Shown here piece after piece: positions 39,366-48,617 of a DNA stretch of 64,000 nt (the stretch's first letter is position 1; each line of letters begins with the position of its first letter). The stretch lies in assembly GCA_947628505.1 (NCBI GenBank), contig CANRAD010000009.1:1-64000 (forward strand), written 5' to 3'. The translations under genes were made by a program, and so were the position numbers. The stretch comes from an uncultured Clostridia bacterium (GTDB lineage: Bacteria; Bacillota; Clostridia; Christensenellales; Borkfalkiaceae). A model generated the notes under the pieces. The model did not search any database. It worked only from the letters and a program-made list of their open reading frames with translations, and was not told the DNA's origin.

Positions 39366-40088
39366 TCAGATACCGAGTTCTTTCCTCAGCACTTCGAAAG
39401 TGGAGGCGAACAAGGGGTTTTCCCGCCTTTCGCGGGGAGTTTTGCCGAAAGCTATCTCGTGTTCCGCCACGACTTTTGCCGGCCGCGCCGAAAGCACGAC
39501 CACTTTGTCGGACAGAGCTATGGCCTCGGATATATCGTGAGTAACCAAAAGCGCGGTCTTTTTTTCGCTCTTTATTATCGATTGAACGTCGTCGCACACT
39601 TCGAGGCGCGTCTGGTAGTCGAGGGCCGAAAACGGCTCGTCGAGGAGCACTATTTCCGGTTCTGCCGCGAGCGTTCTTATGAGCGCCGCTCTCTGCCGCA
39701 TTCCTCCCGAGAGCTGCGAAGGGCTCTTTTTGAGAAATTCGCCCAAACCGTATTTTGTCGCGAGCGCAAGCGCTTTTTTACGCATTTCCGGCGTATTGCG
39801 CTTTTTTATTTCCAGCGGAAGAAATATGTTCTTTTCCACCGAACGCCATTCGAACAGCGCGTCTTTTTGCAACATATATCCGAATTCCGAGCTCTCGCAG
39901 ACGATTTCGCCGGACGACGGGACGATAAGTCCCGCCGCAAGCGAAAGTATCGTCGATTTGCCGCAACCCGACGGGCCTATTACGGAGACGAACTGTCCTT
40001 TATCGACCGAGAAGGTAAGCCCCTGAACGGCCGCCGTTTCTCCGGACCGCGTGTGATAAGTATAAGAGACGTTGCGAAAACCGAGCAT
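39366..40088 (-). CDS. ABC transporter ATP-binding protein, NitT/TauT type
   Basis: 240 residues. Walker A IGPSGCGKSTILSL, Q loop MLQKDALFEWRSVEKNIFLP, signature LSGGMRQRAALIRTLA, Walker B VLLDEPFSALD, and H loop LLVTHDISEAIALSD. All catalytic motifs are intact. It energises the permease at 38542. Its start overlaps the last base of the binding-protein gene. Confidence 0.94.
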   Translation of the reverse strand: MLGFRNVSYTYHTRSGETAAVQGLTFSVDKGQFVSVIGPSGCGKSTILSLAAGLIVPSSGEIVCESSEFGYMLQKDALFEWRSVEKNIFLPLEIKKRNTPEMRKKALALATKYGLGEFLKKSPSQLSGGMRQRAALIRTLAAEPEIVLLDEPFSALDYQTRLEVCDDVQSIIKSEKKTALLVTHDISEAIALSDKVVVLSARPAKVVAEHEIAFGKTPRERRENPLFASTFEVLRKELGI

Positions 40089-41086
40089 TATGCGTATATT
40101 TCCTCGTAGACTTTATCTGCCGTTTCGGTGAGAACGAGCGAAGAGAAGGGTATTCTTTGTTCGAGCTCGCCGGCCGATTCGATAACCGTGAGAAGACGCT
40201 CGTAGGCGCTCTCTTTCATGGCCATGTTTTTCACCCATGCGTCGATGCCCTTGTAGCTTTGGAGGGATTTTTCAACGCTCGATTGGGGCGTGCCGCGGAA
40301 GTATTTGGTTATATATCCGGCAACCGTTTCCACATCGTTTTCGTCTATGAATTTCACGGCCTTGGTTATCGCCCGCAAAAGTCCTTCTATCTTTTTGGGA
40401 TTGTTTTTGATATAGCTCTCTTTGGCCATAAAGCAGGTGTAGGGTATTTCGCCGGATTTCTGGCCTACGGAAGCGACGATATGTCCCTTGCCGGCCGCCT
40501 CGAAATCCGAAGCAGTAGGCTCGAACATTGTGCAGTAGTCGGAAATTCCGTTTTCGAACGCCGCCGTCATCATGTTGAAAGCCACGTCGTAATTCAAAGT
40601 GGCGGTTATTCCGTCGGTTTTGAGCACATATTCGAAAGTCATTGCGGGAACGCCGCCCTCTCTGCCAGCGAGAATACTCTTGCCTTGGAGATTGTTCCAG
40701 GAAAAATCGGGTTCTTCGTCTCTCGAAACGAGGAAACTGCCGTCGCGTTTGGTGAGTTGCCCGAACACTTTGGGCGCGTCCTTACTGCCGCCCACGGCCA
40801 CGTAAAGCGCGGCTTCCGGTCCGCAGAATCCCACGTCCGCGCCGCCCGAGAGCACCGCCGCCATTGTGGCGTCCGCGCCGCCGCCGTTCGTCAGTTCTAT
40901 TTTGAAACCCTCGTCCTCGAAATATCCCAGCGCGTCCGCGAGATACATGGGCGCGTAGAATACCGAATGGGTAACTTCGTTTATTCTTATGACGTTCTCG
41001 TCTTTGGTGTTGCAGGCCGCCGCGGAGAACGGTACGACGATCGCGCAGATCGCCGCGGCGATAAAGTAAATCAGCTTGTTTTTCAT
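40088..41086 (-). CDS. ABC transporter substrate-binding lipoprotein (NMT1/THI5-like)
   Basis: 332 residues. Signal peptide with lipobox SAAAC (Cys25). The mature start RINEVTHSVFYAPMYLADALGYFEDEGFKI and GGADATMAAVLSGGADVGFCGPEA are typical of the NMT1/THI5-like and SsuA-like binding proteins (two-lobed, extracellular). Ligands in this family include thiamine precursors, sulfonates and nitrate. No TPP or other riboswitch is visible upstream, which argues weakly against thiamine. GAGGAG precedes the ATG. First gene of the three-gene operon. Confidence 0.9.
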   Translation of the reverse strand: MKNKLIYFIAAAICAIVVPFSAAACNTKDENVIRINEVTHSVFYAPMYLADALGYFEDEGFKIELTNGGGADATMAAVLSGGADVGFCGPEAALYVAVGGSKDAPKVFGQLTKRDGSFLVSRDEEPDFSWNNLQGKSILAGREGGVPAMTFEYVLKTDGITATLNYDVAFNMMTAAFENGISDYCTMFEPTASDFEAAGKGHIVASVGQKSGEIPYTCFMAKESYIKNNPKKIEGLLRAITKAVKFIDENDVETVAGYITKYFRGTPQSSVEKSLQSYKGIDAWVKNMAMKESAYERLLTVIESAGELEQRIPFSSLVLTETADKVYEEIYA

Positions 41087-41116
41087 CTTAAGCTCCTCAA
41101 AAAAATTTAATAATAC

Positions 41117-41169
41117 ATACTATGCTCCGCGGTTTGCGTTTGACAATTAACTTCGTTTTGTTTTATAAT
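41117..41169. promoter_or_regulatory. Divergent promoters sharing the -35 region
   Basis: Plus strand (valS): TTGACA (41140-41145), 18-bp spacer, TATAAT (41164-41169). Minus strand (ABC operon): TTGTCA (41146-41141), 18-bp spacer, TAGTAT (41122-41117). The two -35 boxes overlap almost completely, so the promoters should compete. Confidence 0.6.
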
Positions 41170-41231
41170 AGCTCTGTATTTTATTTTTGACGCGCTTGCG
41201 CTCGCTCGTGCGCGCGTTCGGAGTTCGCATA

Positions 41232-43847
41232 ATGGAAAAAAGATACGATCCGAAAAATTTCGAAGACAGATTGTATAGAGAATGGGAGGAGACGGGCTGC
41301 TTCAAGGCCGTTCGCGACGATAAGAAAGTGCCGTTCACGATAGTGATGCCGCCCCCCAACATAACCGGTCAGCTTCATATGGGGCACGCCATGGACGACA
41401 CGATGCAGGACACGGTCATCCGCTTTAAGAGGATGCAGGGTTACTGCGCTCTGTGGTTGCCCGGAACGGATCACGCTTCCATAGCCACCGAGGCCAAAAT
41501 AGTCAGGGAAATGGCGGAGGAAGGTCTCACGAAGGAACAGCTCGGAAGAGAGGGCTTTTTGAAACGCGCGTGGGAATGGAAGGATAAATACGAACGCAGA
41601 ATCTGCACTCAGATAAAGAAATTGGGCTCCTCGTGCGATTGGTCGAGGTTGACTTTTACGATGGACGAAAAATGCTCCCGCGCCGTGCGCGAGGTGTTCG
41701 TCAATCTGTACAACAAAAACCTCATATACAGAGGAGACAGGATAATAAATTGGTGCCCGACGTGCAGAACGGCTCTTTCGGACGCGGAAGTGGAATATGC
41801 CGAAGAAAACGGCAATCTGTGGCACATAAAATATCCGGTGGAGGGCACGGACGTCTCGCTCGTCGTAGCCACGACGCGCCCGGAGACGATGTTCGGCGAC
41901 ACCGCCGTGGCGGTCAATCCCGCCGACGCGCGCTATAAAAAATATATCGGCAAAAACGTTGTTCTGCCGGCGGTCGGCAGAGTTATTCCCATAGTCGGAG
42001 ACGAACACGCCGACATGGAATTCGGCACGGGCGTAGTCAAGATAACGCCCGCCCACGATCCCAACGACTTCGAAGTCGGCCAAAGGCACAACCTTCCCGT
42101 AGTCAAAGTAATGAACGAAGACGGCTCTATGAACGGGAACGCCGGGAAATACGCAGGTCTCGACAGATACGAGTGCAGAAAACTTCTCCTCAAAGAGCTC
42201 GAAGAGAGCGGAGCGCTCGTAAAAGTTCAGCCCCACGCGCACAACGTCGGGCACTGCTACCGTTGCAATTCCACCGTCGAGCCCATGGTTTCCAAGCAGT
42301 GGTTCGTGAAGATGCAGCCCCTCGCTCGCCCCGCGATAAACGCCGTGATGGATAAAAAAGTAACGTTTGTTCCCGAAAGATTTGCCAAAACCTATTACAA
42401 TTGGATGGAGAACGTAAAGGATTGGTGCATTTCGCGCCAGCTTTGGTGGGGACACAGAATACCCGTCTGGTACTGTTCGGATTGCGGCGCGGAGATATGC
42501 GAAAAAACCGATCCGAAAGTATGCCCTTCGTGCGGGAGCGCGCGCATAAAACAGGACGAGGACGTTCTCGATACGTGGTTCTCCTCGGCGCTGTGGCCTT
42601 TTTCCACGCTCGGATATCCCGAGGACACCTCCGATCTCGAATATTTCTATCCCACGGACGTGTTGGTGTGCGGTTACGATATAATCTTTTTCTGGGTTTC
42701 CCGAATGATTTTCTCGGGGCTCGAACATATGCGCAAAATTCCCTTCCGCGACGTGCTCATGCACGGCCTCGTGAGGGACGATAAGGGCAGAAAGATGTCC
42801 AAAAGCCTCGGCAACGGTGTCGATCCCCTCGAAGTCATAGATAAATACGGCGCCGACAGTCTGAGATTTTCCCTTCTTCAAGGAGTGGCGCCGGGCAACG
42901 ATACGCGCTATTCCGACGCAAAGGTGGAGGCTTGTTCCAACTTTATGAACAAGATATGGAACGCAAGCCGCTTTGTAATAACGGGCGCCGAGGGCGTGAA
43001 AGTTCTGCCCGTCGGAGAGGTTAAATTATCGTCGGCGGACAAGTGGATAATTTCGAGATTGCAGTCCGTCATAAAAGACGTAACAATAACAATGAACAAA
43101 TTCGAGCTGGGAGTGGCTTGTCAGATAATGTACGACTTCATGTGGTCGGATTTCTGCGATTGGTATATCGAGCTCTCCAAGCCCGCGCTTTACGGCGAGG
43201 ACGAGACTAAAAAACAGGCGGTTATATCCGTGCTCGTATACGTGCTCGAAAATTCCCTTAAACTTCTGCACCCGTTTATACCTTTCATAACGGACGAGAT
43301 ATACAGAAGCGTGCCGGGAACGCAGGGCACGATAATGCTCGCGGAATTTCCCCGCTATAATTCGAAGCTCGCCTATAAAAAGGACGCGGCGGCGTTCGGC
43401 GGCGTAATGGAGACGATAAAGGCCGTGCGCGCGGTGAAAACCGACCTCGACTGTCCTCCTTCGAGAAAAGTTCACATATATTTCGCAACCGAGCAAAAGA
43501 GGCTCATATCCGCCAATAAAGACAGTATTTTAAAACTTGCCGGCGCAAAGGAAATAACTTTCGTTTCATCGCCCGCCGAAGCGGGAGAAAAGACGGTGGC
43601 CAAAGTGCTTTCCGTAGGCACGCTGTTCATTCCGATGGGCGATCTCGTCGATATCGAAAAGGAAAGGGAGAGGCTCAACAGGGAACTCGCGGAAGTAACC
43701 GCGGAGATAAGCCGCGCCGACGGCAAACTGCAAAACGCCGGTTTTGTTTCGAAAGCCCCCAAAAAGCTCGTGGACGAAGAGCGGGCCAAACTCAATAAAT
43801 ATATAGAGATGCGCGAAGAAATTCTCAAACGCATAGAAAATCTTTAA
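41232..43847 (+). CDS. valS: Valyl-tRNA synthetase
   Basis: 871 residues. Class I synthetase for valine. HMGH at 49-52, KMSKS at 521-525, editing domain with VATTRPETMFGDTAVAVNP, a zinc-type CSDCGAEICEKT...CPSCGSARI insertion, and a C-terminal coiled coil (DIEKERERLNRELAEVTAEI). GGAG lies before the ATG at 41232; the earlier in-frame ATG at 41187 lies in the 5' leader without a ribosome site. The leader after the promoter is only about 55 bases, so unlike ileS there is no T-box. Confidence 0.97.
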   Translation: MEKRYDPKNFEDRLYREWEETGCFKAVRDDKKVPFTIVMPPPNITGQLHMGHAMDDTMQDTVIRFKRMQGYCALWLPGTDHASIATEAKIVREMAEEGLTKEQLGREGFLKRAWEWKDKYERRICTQIKKLGSSCDWSRLTFTMDEKCSRAVREVFVNLYNKNLIYRGDRIINWCPTCRTALSDAEVEYAEENGNLWHIKYPVEGTDVSLVVATTRPETMFGDTAVAVNPADARYKKYIGKNVVLPAVGRVIPIVGDEHADMEFGTGVVKITPAHDPNDFEVGQRHNLPVVKVMNEDGSMNGNAGKYAGLDRYECRKLLLKELEESGALVKVQPHAHNVGHCYRCNSTVEPMVSKQWFVKMQPLARPAINAVMDKKVTFVPERFAKTYYNWMENVKDWCISRQLWWGHRIPVWYCSDCGAEICEKTDPKVCPSCGSARIKQDEDVLDTWFSSALWPFSTLGYPEDTSDLEYFYPTDVLVCGYDIIFFWVSRMIFSGLEHMRKIPFRDVLMHGLVRDDKGRKMSKSLGNGVDPLEVIDKYGADSLRFSLLQGVAPGNDTRYSDAKVEACSNFMNKIWNASRFVITGAEGVKVLPVGEVKLSSADKWIISRLQSVIKDVTITMNKFELGVACQIMYDFMWSDFCDWYIELSKPALYGEDETKKQAVISVLVYVLENSLKLLHPFIPFITDEIYRSVPGTQGTIMLAEFPRYNSKLAYKKDAAAFGGVMETIKAVRAVKTDLDCPPSRKVHIYFATEQKRLISANKDSILKLAGAKEITFVSSPAEAGEKTVAKVLSVGTLFIPMGDLVDIEKERERLNRELAEVTAEISRADGKLQNAGFVSKAPKKLVDEERAKLNKYIEMREEILKRIENL

Positions 43848-43859
43848 AGATATACTCTG

Positions 43860-45329
43860 ATGTCAGGCAAGAAAAAGCGCCGTTCCGCCGCCGCGGCGAA
43901 AAAGAACGGCAGGATTTTAATAATAGGATGCGTGCTCCTCGCGGCTATAATAGCCGCGGCCGCAATTTTATACTTCGTCAAGCCCGGGCTTTACCACGAA
44001 TACCTCGGCATAGGCGAACATTCCTTCGGGGAATGGCGGACGGAGCGCGCGGCCGATTGCTCCTCGTCGGGCGAGAGAGTGAGAACATGCAAATACTGCG
44101 ATGAAACGCAGAGGGAAGTTATTCCCCCTACGAGCGAACATTCATTCGACGGAGAGGGGATTTGCTCCGTCTGCGGCTTCGACAGAGAGTTCAACGGCGC
44201 TTCCGAGGCGGCCGAAGAATCGGAATTTTCCGTGCACGTTATAAATCTCGGCGATAAAGCCGGCGACTGCATCTACATAAAGGCGGGAGAGACTGACGTT
44301 CTGATAGACGCCGGTTCCGAGGCGTCGAGCGCGCAACTGATATGCGATTATCTCTCTCCGCGCGTGGACGACGGCAAACTCGAATATGTGATAGCCACCC
44401 ACGCCGACCGGGACCACATAGCCGCGTTTGCGGGCAGAACTTCCGGCGGTACGGGCACGGGAGTGCTCTACAAATACGACGTGGGCACTCTGATAAGATT
44501 CGATAACGTGGAAGAGGAAAAGGCGGGCAAAGAGAACGATACGAGCACCGATTACGGCAAATTCTGCGCCGCGGTAAAATACGCGCAGAACAAGGGCGCG
44601 GCGGTGTATACGGGCAGTCAGTGCTACGACGAGACGGATGGTGCGCAACGCACCTACGTCTTGAACGAGAGCCCCGTCATACGCATGAGCGTTCTCTACA
44701 ATTACTACTATTACAACGTATCCGCCGACGAAAACAATCATTCCGTCGTAACGCTGTTCACGGTGGAAACCTCGTCGGGAGAAAAGAATTTTCTCTTTAC
44801 GGGAGACTTGGAGGCGAGCGGCGAAAAGAAGCTGGCGGAGTATTATTCTAACCCCTCCAACAGCAAGTCCGAATACGACGTTCTGCCCGAGTCGGATTTT
44901 TACAAGGCCGGCCACCACGGCTCGAAAACTTCATCGTCGGCGCAACTCATGGATATGGTAAAGCCGAAATACGTGGCCGTGAGCTGTTGCGCTTTCGCTC
45001 CGCAGTATACCACCGCCAACGACAACACTTTCCCTTGTCTCGACTCGCTGGCGAACATAATGAAGTATACCGATAAGATATACGTAACCGCCGTCGCGGA
45101 TACTCTGCCCGCTCTCGACTATAACGACAAAGGCGAGCTCGAATTCGCGAACAAGAAATATACGGGCAAGCCTTTAAACGGAGATATAGTGTTTTATCTT
45201 CGGGAAACCGGCGGAGCGGGAGAGGAGAAAACGTATTCTTTAAATCTTTACTGCTCGTCGGGGGATTTCACTCCGTTTCCCGAGACGCCGCAATTCGCGC
45301 AATACAGGCCGTCTCTTTCGGCTCTTTGA
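43860..45329 (+). CDS. Membrane-anchored MBL-fold hydrolase (ComEC C-terminal-like)
   Basis: 489 residues. A basic N-terminus and one transmembrane helix at about 18-42 (LIIGCVLLAAIIAAAAILYF) place the rest outside. Residues about 52-115 contain a Cys-pair module (HSFGEWRTERAADCSSSGER, RTCKYCDETQREVI, HSFDGEGICSVCGF) like those in the LRR lipoproteins. A metallo-beta-lactamase fold follows: IDAGSEASSA, ATHADRDHIAAF, LFTGDLEASG, KAGHHGSKTSSS. This is the arrangement of the nuclease-like part of ComEC/Rec2. Extracellular phosphodiesterase or nuclease activity is plausible but unproven. Confidence 0.85.
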   Translation: MSGKKKRRSAAAAKKNGRILIIGCVLLAAIIAAAAILYFVKPGLYHEYLGIGEHSFGEWRTERAADCSSSGERVRTCKYCDETQREVIPPTSEHSFDGEGICSVCGFDREFNGASEAAEESEFSVHVINLGDKAGDCIYIKAGETDVLIDAGSEASSAQLICDYLSPRVDDGKLEYVIATHADRDHIAAFAGRTSGGTGTGVLYKYDVGTLIRFDNVEEEKAGKENDTSTDYGKFCAAVKYAQNKGAAVYTGSQCYDETDGAQRTYVLNESPVIRMSVLYNYYYYNVSADENNHSVVTLFTVETSSGEKNFLFTGDLEASGEKKLAEYYSNPSNSKSEYDVLPESDFYKAGHHGSKTSSSAQLMDMVKPKYVAVSCCAFAPQYTTANDNTFPCLDSLANIMKYTDKIYVTAVADTLPALDYNDKGELEFANKKYTGKPLNGDIVFYLRETGGAGEEKTYSLNLYCSSGDFTPFPETPQFAQYRPSLSAL

Positions 45330-45335
45330 ATTTAT

Positions 45336-45364
45336 TTGCAAATTATTTTCGACAGTGATATAAT
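45336..45364 (+). promoter_or_regulatory. Sigma-A promoter of the cardiolipin synthase gene
   Basis: TTGCAA (45336-45341), 17-bp spacer, TATAAT (45359-45364) with TGA before it, 12 bases before the ATG at 45377. No clear terminator is seen between it and the MBL gene. Confidence 0.75.
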
Positions 45365-45376
45365 AGAAAAGATATT

Positions 45377-46948
45377 ATGAACAAGTTTGACTTTTCGGCG
45401 CGCCGTCTGATGATAGCGCGCCGCGCGGAAAAACCGAAATGCGTACACAAAAAGTGGGTGGATTTCCCCTCCGGCGCAAAGGCGTTGCTCACGGATCTGA
45501 GCCTCGCTCTGCAACTTGCCGTGCTCGCTTTTCTGTATGCGTTTTTCGCATATTATTTCAGCCCGTTTTTCTATGTCTCGATAGGCCTTACGGTTATCGC
45601 CGCCGCGCACGTGTTCGTGTGCGAGCGGGACATGCAGAGCAAATCGAGCTGGCTTTTTCTGTTCATCGTATCTTTCGGGTGTGGGTATATCGTATACATA
45701 CTTGCGGACAAGCGCGTGTGTTACGGCTACGATAAGCGCAGATTTGCTGCAATCGCCGAGAGATATTCCCCCGTCGTTCCCGCGTATTCCGCCGAAGGCG
45801 CTTCCGGCGCCGTTCTGAACGACTGCGAATATATGTACAACGCCGGCGGGTTTGTTCCGTATACGGGAACGGACGTCAGATATTATAAGAGCGCGCGCGA
45901 GTTCTTCGACACCGTGATAGCGGCCATAGAAGAGGCGCAGAGCTTTATATTCCTCGAATTTTTCATAGTTGCCGAGGGCGTGCTCCTCGAAAGACTTATA
46001 GAAGTTCTGAAAAGAAAGGTGTCGGAGGGAGTGCGCGTAAAATTCCTTTACGACGACTGCGGCTGTCAGGGCGTGCTTACGGCGGAATCCAAAAAGAGGA
46101 TAAAAGACGCGGGAGTCGACTTACGCCGTTTTGCGAGAATGTTCTCGCTTTTCAGTTTCGGGCTCAATTATCGCGATCACAGAAAGATAATCGTCATAGA
46201 CGGCAAAACGGGCTTTGCGTGCGGTTGCAACATAGCCGACGAATGTACCAACGAGCGCAAGATGGAAGGTCTGTGGAAAGATACGGGCATACAGCTCGTC
46301 GGCGCCGCCGTGGACGGACTTTCAACGATATTTTTAAGGCAGTGGGAGTTTTCCACGCGCACGAAAGAGGATTTTTCCGAATACTTCGGAAAGTATGAAA
46401 GAACGGACAACAAATCCCTCGTCGTGCCGTATGCCGGCGGCCCCGAAATAGAGGAAACAATCTGCCGCGGGGTTTATGCGAACGTCATATCGGGAGCCCG
46501 CGAAAAACTCTATATAATGACGCCCTATCTCATTCCGGACGGCGATATGTTCGCGCAGTTGCAGGCAAAGGCGCGTTCGGGAGTGGACGTCAGAATAATT
46601 TTGCCCGCAGTGCCGGATTATCCGTTCATATACAGGGTTACGCAGTCTAACGCCGAAAGACTTATGAGAAGCGGCGTAAAAATATATTATAAGAGCCGTA
46701 CTTTCGTCCATTCGAAGGTAATGCTCACCGAAAATTGCCTTACCGTGGGCTCGGTCAATATGGATATGCGCGCGTTCTACCTCGAATTCGATAACGGGGT
46801 GTACACCGACGATCCTTCGGCCATGGCCGAGGCGGAGAGCGATTTCAACGGGATTTTCTCCTCGGAAGAAGTGCAATCGCCCGCGAAGCACAATGTGTTC
46901 GGCAGGCTCGTGAACGCCGTTTTGAGGCTTGTCAGCCCGTTGATGTAA
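45377..46948 (+). CDS. cls: Cardiolipin synthase
   Basis: 523 residues. Two phospholipase-D (HKD) motifs: YRDHRKIIVIDGKTGFACGC and FVHSKVMLTENCLTVGSVNMD. The N-terminus has two to three hydrophobic segments (about 35-105). Condenses phosphatidylglycerol to cardiolipin at the membrane. The ATG follows the -10 box by only 12 bases and lacks a clear Shine-Dalgarno. The next gene begins one base after its stop. Confidence 0.93.
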   Translation: MNKFDFSARRLMIARRAEKPKCVHKKWVDFPSGAKALLTDLSLALQLAVLAFLYAFFAYYFSPFFYVSIGLTVIAAAHVFVCERDMQSKSSWLFLFIVSFGCGYIVYILADKRVCYGYDKRRFAAIAERYSPVVPAYSAEGASGAVLNDCEYMYNAGGFVPYTGTDVRYYKSAREFFDTVIAAIEEAQSFIFLEFFIVAEGVLLERLIEVLKRKVSEGVRVKFLYDDCGCQGVLTAESKKRIKDAGVDLRRFARMFSLFSFGLNYRDHRKIIVIDGKTGFACGCNIADECTNERKMEGLWKDTGIQLVGAAVDGLSTIFLRQWEFSTRTKEDFSEYFGKYERTDNKSLVVPYAGGPEIEETICRGVYANVISGAREKLYIMTPYLIPDGDMFAQLQAKARSGVDVRIILPAVPDYPFIYRVTQSNAERLMRSGVKIYYKSRTFVHSKVMLTENCLTVGSVNMDMRAFYLEFDNGVYTDDPSAMAEAESDFNGIFSSEEVQSPAKHNVFGRLVNAVLRLVSPLM

Positions 46949-46949
46949 T

Positions 46950-47525
46950 ATGCTCGGATTCGTCGCGGAATACGAAGAGAGAGAAGAACTTATAGCCCTC
47001 GGGGCGAAGTGGGATTTTTCTTCGTGGCAGTGGAAAATAGAGAGAAAGGATTATCCCGCCTTTTCAAGATGGCTGCGCGGCGGAGTGATTTCAAACGAGT
47101 TGTATTTTCTCGAAAAGTCCGTCGTTTGCGCCGATTGCGGAAAGAAGTTCAGATGCGTCGCCGTGGGCGTGGGCGCATATATCGAGGACGGCATATCCCC
47201 CGTGTACGGCGAAAACGGCGTCAACGTATTCGCCGGCCTTGACCTTTTCGAGGGCGACGTCCTGAAAAAACTCGTAAAGGATTACGGGTTGAAGAAGAGA
47301 TTTTTCGCGCCTTACGGCTTTTCGCGGCTGTTGAACGCTTGCCGCGCATGCGGAAAGATAATTGCGCCGGAGGAGATCGACGCGCAATTTTTCGATTCCG
47401 CGAACACGCGTATACTCCGTTACAAATCGCCCGAGGATATGTTTTTCAAAGGCGCCATAGCTTTCGGACTTCCGCTTTCGGAATACGGTGAGAACATTAC
47501 GGAAATATCCGAAATATTCGCTTGA
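46950..47525 (+). CDS. DUF5710-like zinc-ribbon protein
   Basis: 191 residues. The N-terminus FVAEYEEREELIALGAKWDF then SSWQWKIERKDYPAFSRWL follows the DUF5710 pattern (short domain found beside topoisomerase- and primase-like proteins). Two CxxC pairs follow, CADCGKKFRC at about 51 and CRACGKII about 80 residues later, suggesting one zinc site. No catalytic motif is seen. Coupled to cls (one base gap). Role unknown; nucleic-acid contact is a guess from the domain family. Confidence 0.6.
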   Translation: MLGFVAEYEEREELIALGAKWDFSSWQWKIERKDYPAFSRWLRGGVISNELYFLEKSVVCADCGKKFRCVAVGVGAYIEDGISPVYGENGVNVFAGLDLFEGDVLKKLVKDYGLKKRFFAPYGFSRLLNACRACGKIIAPEEIDAQFFDSANTRILRYKSPEDMFFKGAIAFGLPLSEYGENITEISEIFA

Positions 47526-47528
47526 ACG

Positions 47529-47556
47529 AACGCCCGTTGTTTTTTTCGGGCGTTTT
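47529..47556 (+). terminator. Intrinsic terminator
   Basis: AACGCCCG (47529-47536) pairs with CGGGCGTT (47547-47554), then TT. Confidence 0.7.
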
Positions 47557-47606
47557 GAAATATATTGCGGGCGCATTAACGAAAGTTAATTTATCTCTTT
47601 ATTGCG

Positions 47607-47635
47607 TTGACTTTTGTCGGGACATATAATATAAT
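47607..47635 (+). promoter_or_regulatory. Sigma-A promoter of the CvpA-like gene
   Basis: TTGACT (47607-47612), 17-bp spacer, TATAAT (47630-47635). Confidence 0.8.
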
Positions 47636-47663
47636 ATCTGTAAGATTTTACGGAGGCATAAAA

Positions 47664-48221
47664 ATGGTTTTAGCGGATTGGATTGCGATAGGCGTGGCAA
47701 TCGCAGTGCTCGCATTGGGAGCTCTGGCTGGTTTCGGCAGAGCGCTCAAATGGTTTACGGGCGGGATAATGGGTATATTGATATCCGTATTCGTCTGTTA
47801 TCTTATAGGCGGTTTCTTCCTCGATATAGAGGGCATAAGGAATATGCTCGCCTCTCTCGCCGCAAATTGGAAACACATCGATTGGCTGTATAATATGCGC
47901 CTCGAAATAATCATTTACTATATAGTTCTCTTCCTGATATGTCAGATTGCGAGAATACTTATAGTCAAGATAATCGGCTGCGTGGTGGAGACGGACCTTC
48001 TTCCCCTCAAAATAATAAACAAAGTGGGCGGCGCGCTGTTCTTCTTCGGCGTCGGATTGCTCATAACTCTGCTTATATTCCAGATAATCTATTGGGTGGG
48101 CGGCTCCGCGCTTTACGATTTCTACGGCAAGCTCGCGGGAAGCGCGTTCGGATTGGACAAATTGCTTATGAACAATCCGCTCGTGAAATTCGTCGATTAC
48201 ATAAAGGGAATAGTGTACTGA
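47664..48221 (+). CDS. CvpA-like membrane protein
   Basis: 185 residues with four to five hydrophobic segments (IAIGVAIAVLALGALAGFGR, FTGGIMGILISVFVCYLIGG, IIIYYIVLFLICQIARILIV, VGGALFFFGVGLLITLLIFQ). Arrangement and Gly-rich first helix resemble the CvpA family, first known for colicin V export and common in Firmicutes with unclear function. ACGGAGG lies before the ATG at 47664; the frame upstream covers the promoter and is rejected. Confidence 0.7.
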   Translation: MVLADWIAIGVAIAVLALGALAGFGRALKWFTGGIMGILISVFVCYLIGGFFLDIEGIRNMLASLAANWKHIDWLYNMRLEIIIYYIVLFLICQIARILIVKIIGCVVETDLLPLKIINKVGGALFFFGVGLLITLLIFQIIYWVGGSALYDFYGKLAGSAFGLDKLLMNNPLVKFVDYIKGIVY

Positions 48222-48239
48222 AAATATTTAAATTATGTT

Positions 48240-48277
48240 GCGGCGGGCAATTTGAGTTGCCCGCCGCATATATTTAT
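48240..48277 (+). terminator. Intrinsic terminator-like hairpin
   Basis: GCGGCGGGCAA (48240-48250) pairs with TTGCCCGCCGC (48257-48267), followed by ATATATTTATTT. It lies between the CvpA-like gene and the YlmC-like gene. Confidence 0.7.
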
Positions 48278-48281
48278 TTAT

Positions 48282-48617
48282 ATGGAAATTCTGTACTCCG
48301 AACTCAAACAAAAGGACGTAATAAACGTCGAAGACGGAAAGCACCTCGGAAAGGTGTGCGATATCGCGTTTACGTTTCCCGATGGGAAAGTAAAGGGCTT
48401 TACCGTAACGGGTTGCAAGGGCTTCAAACTTACCAGACAGGAAATCTTCGTGCCGCTCAAAAGCGTGTTGAAGATAGGCGAGGACGCCGTTTTGGTCAAT
48501 TTCGGCGAACCGAAGCCCGCGCCGCCGCCCAAACCCTGTCCTCCGCCTTGCCCTCCGGATAACTGCCCGCCCTATCCGCCTCCCGGCGGCAGGAGAGGGA
48601 CGGACGAATACGAATAG
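48282..48617 (+). CDS. YlmC/YmxH-type PRC-barrel protein with Pro-Cys tail
   Basis: 111 residues. The PRC-barrel domain of the YlmC/YmxH sporulation family covers 1-75 (LYSELKQKDVINVEDGKHLG, KVKGFTVTGCKGF, IFVPLKSVLKIGEDAVLVN). The remaining 35 residues are an unusual Pro/Cys tail (PAPPPKPCPPPCPPDNCPP, then YPPPGGRR). Normal YlmC is about 80 residues without such a tail. The tail could crosslink through disulfides, as in coat-like proteins. No Shine-Dalgarno is seen before the ATG at 48282. Function of the family is unknown. Confidence 0.75.
   Translation: MEILYSELKQKDVINVEDGKHLGKVCDIAFTFPDGKVKGFTVTGCKGFKLTRQEIFVPLKSVLKIGEDAVLVNFGEPKPAPPPKPCPPPCPPDNCPPYPPPGGRRGTDEYE

Noticed and set aside
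41087..41231. T-box for valS or TPP riboswitch for the ABC operon
   Set aside because: The space on each side of the overlapping promoters is under 60 bases and carries none of the conserved motifs.
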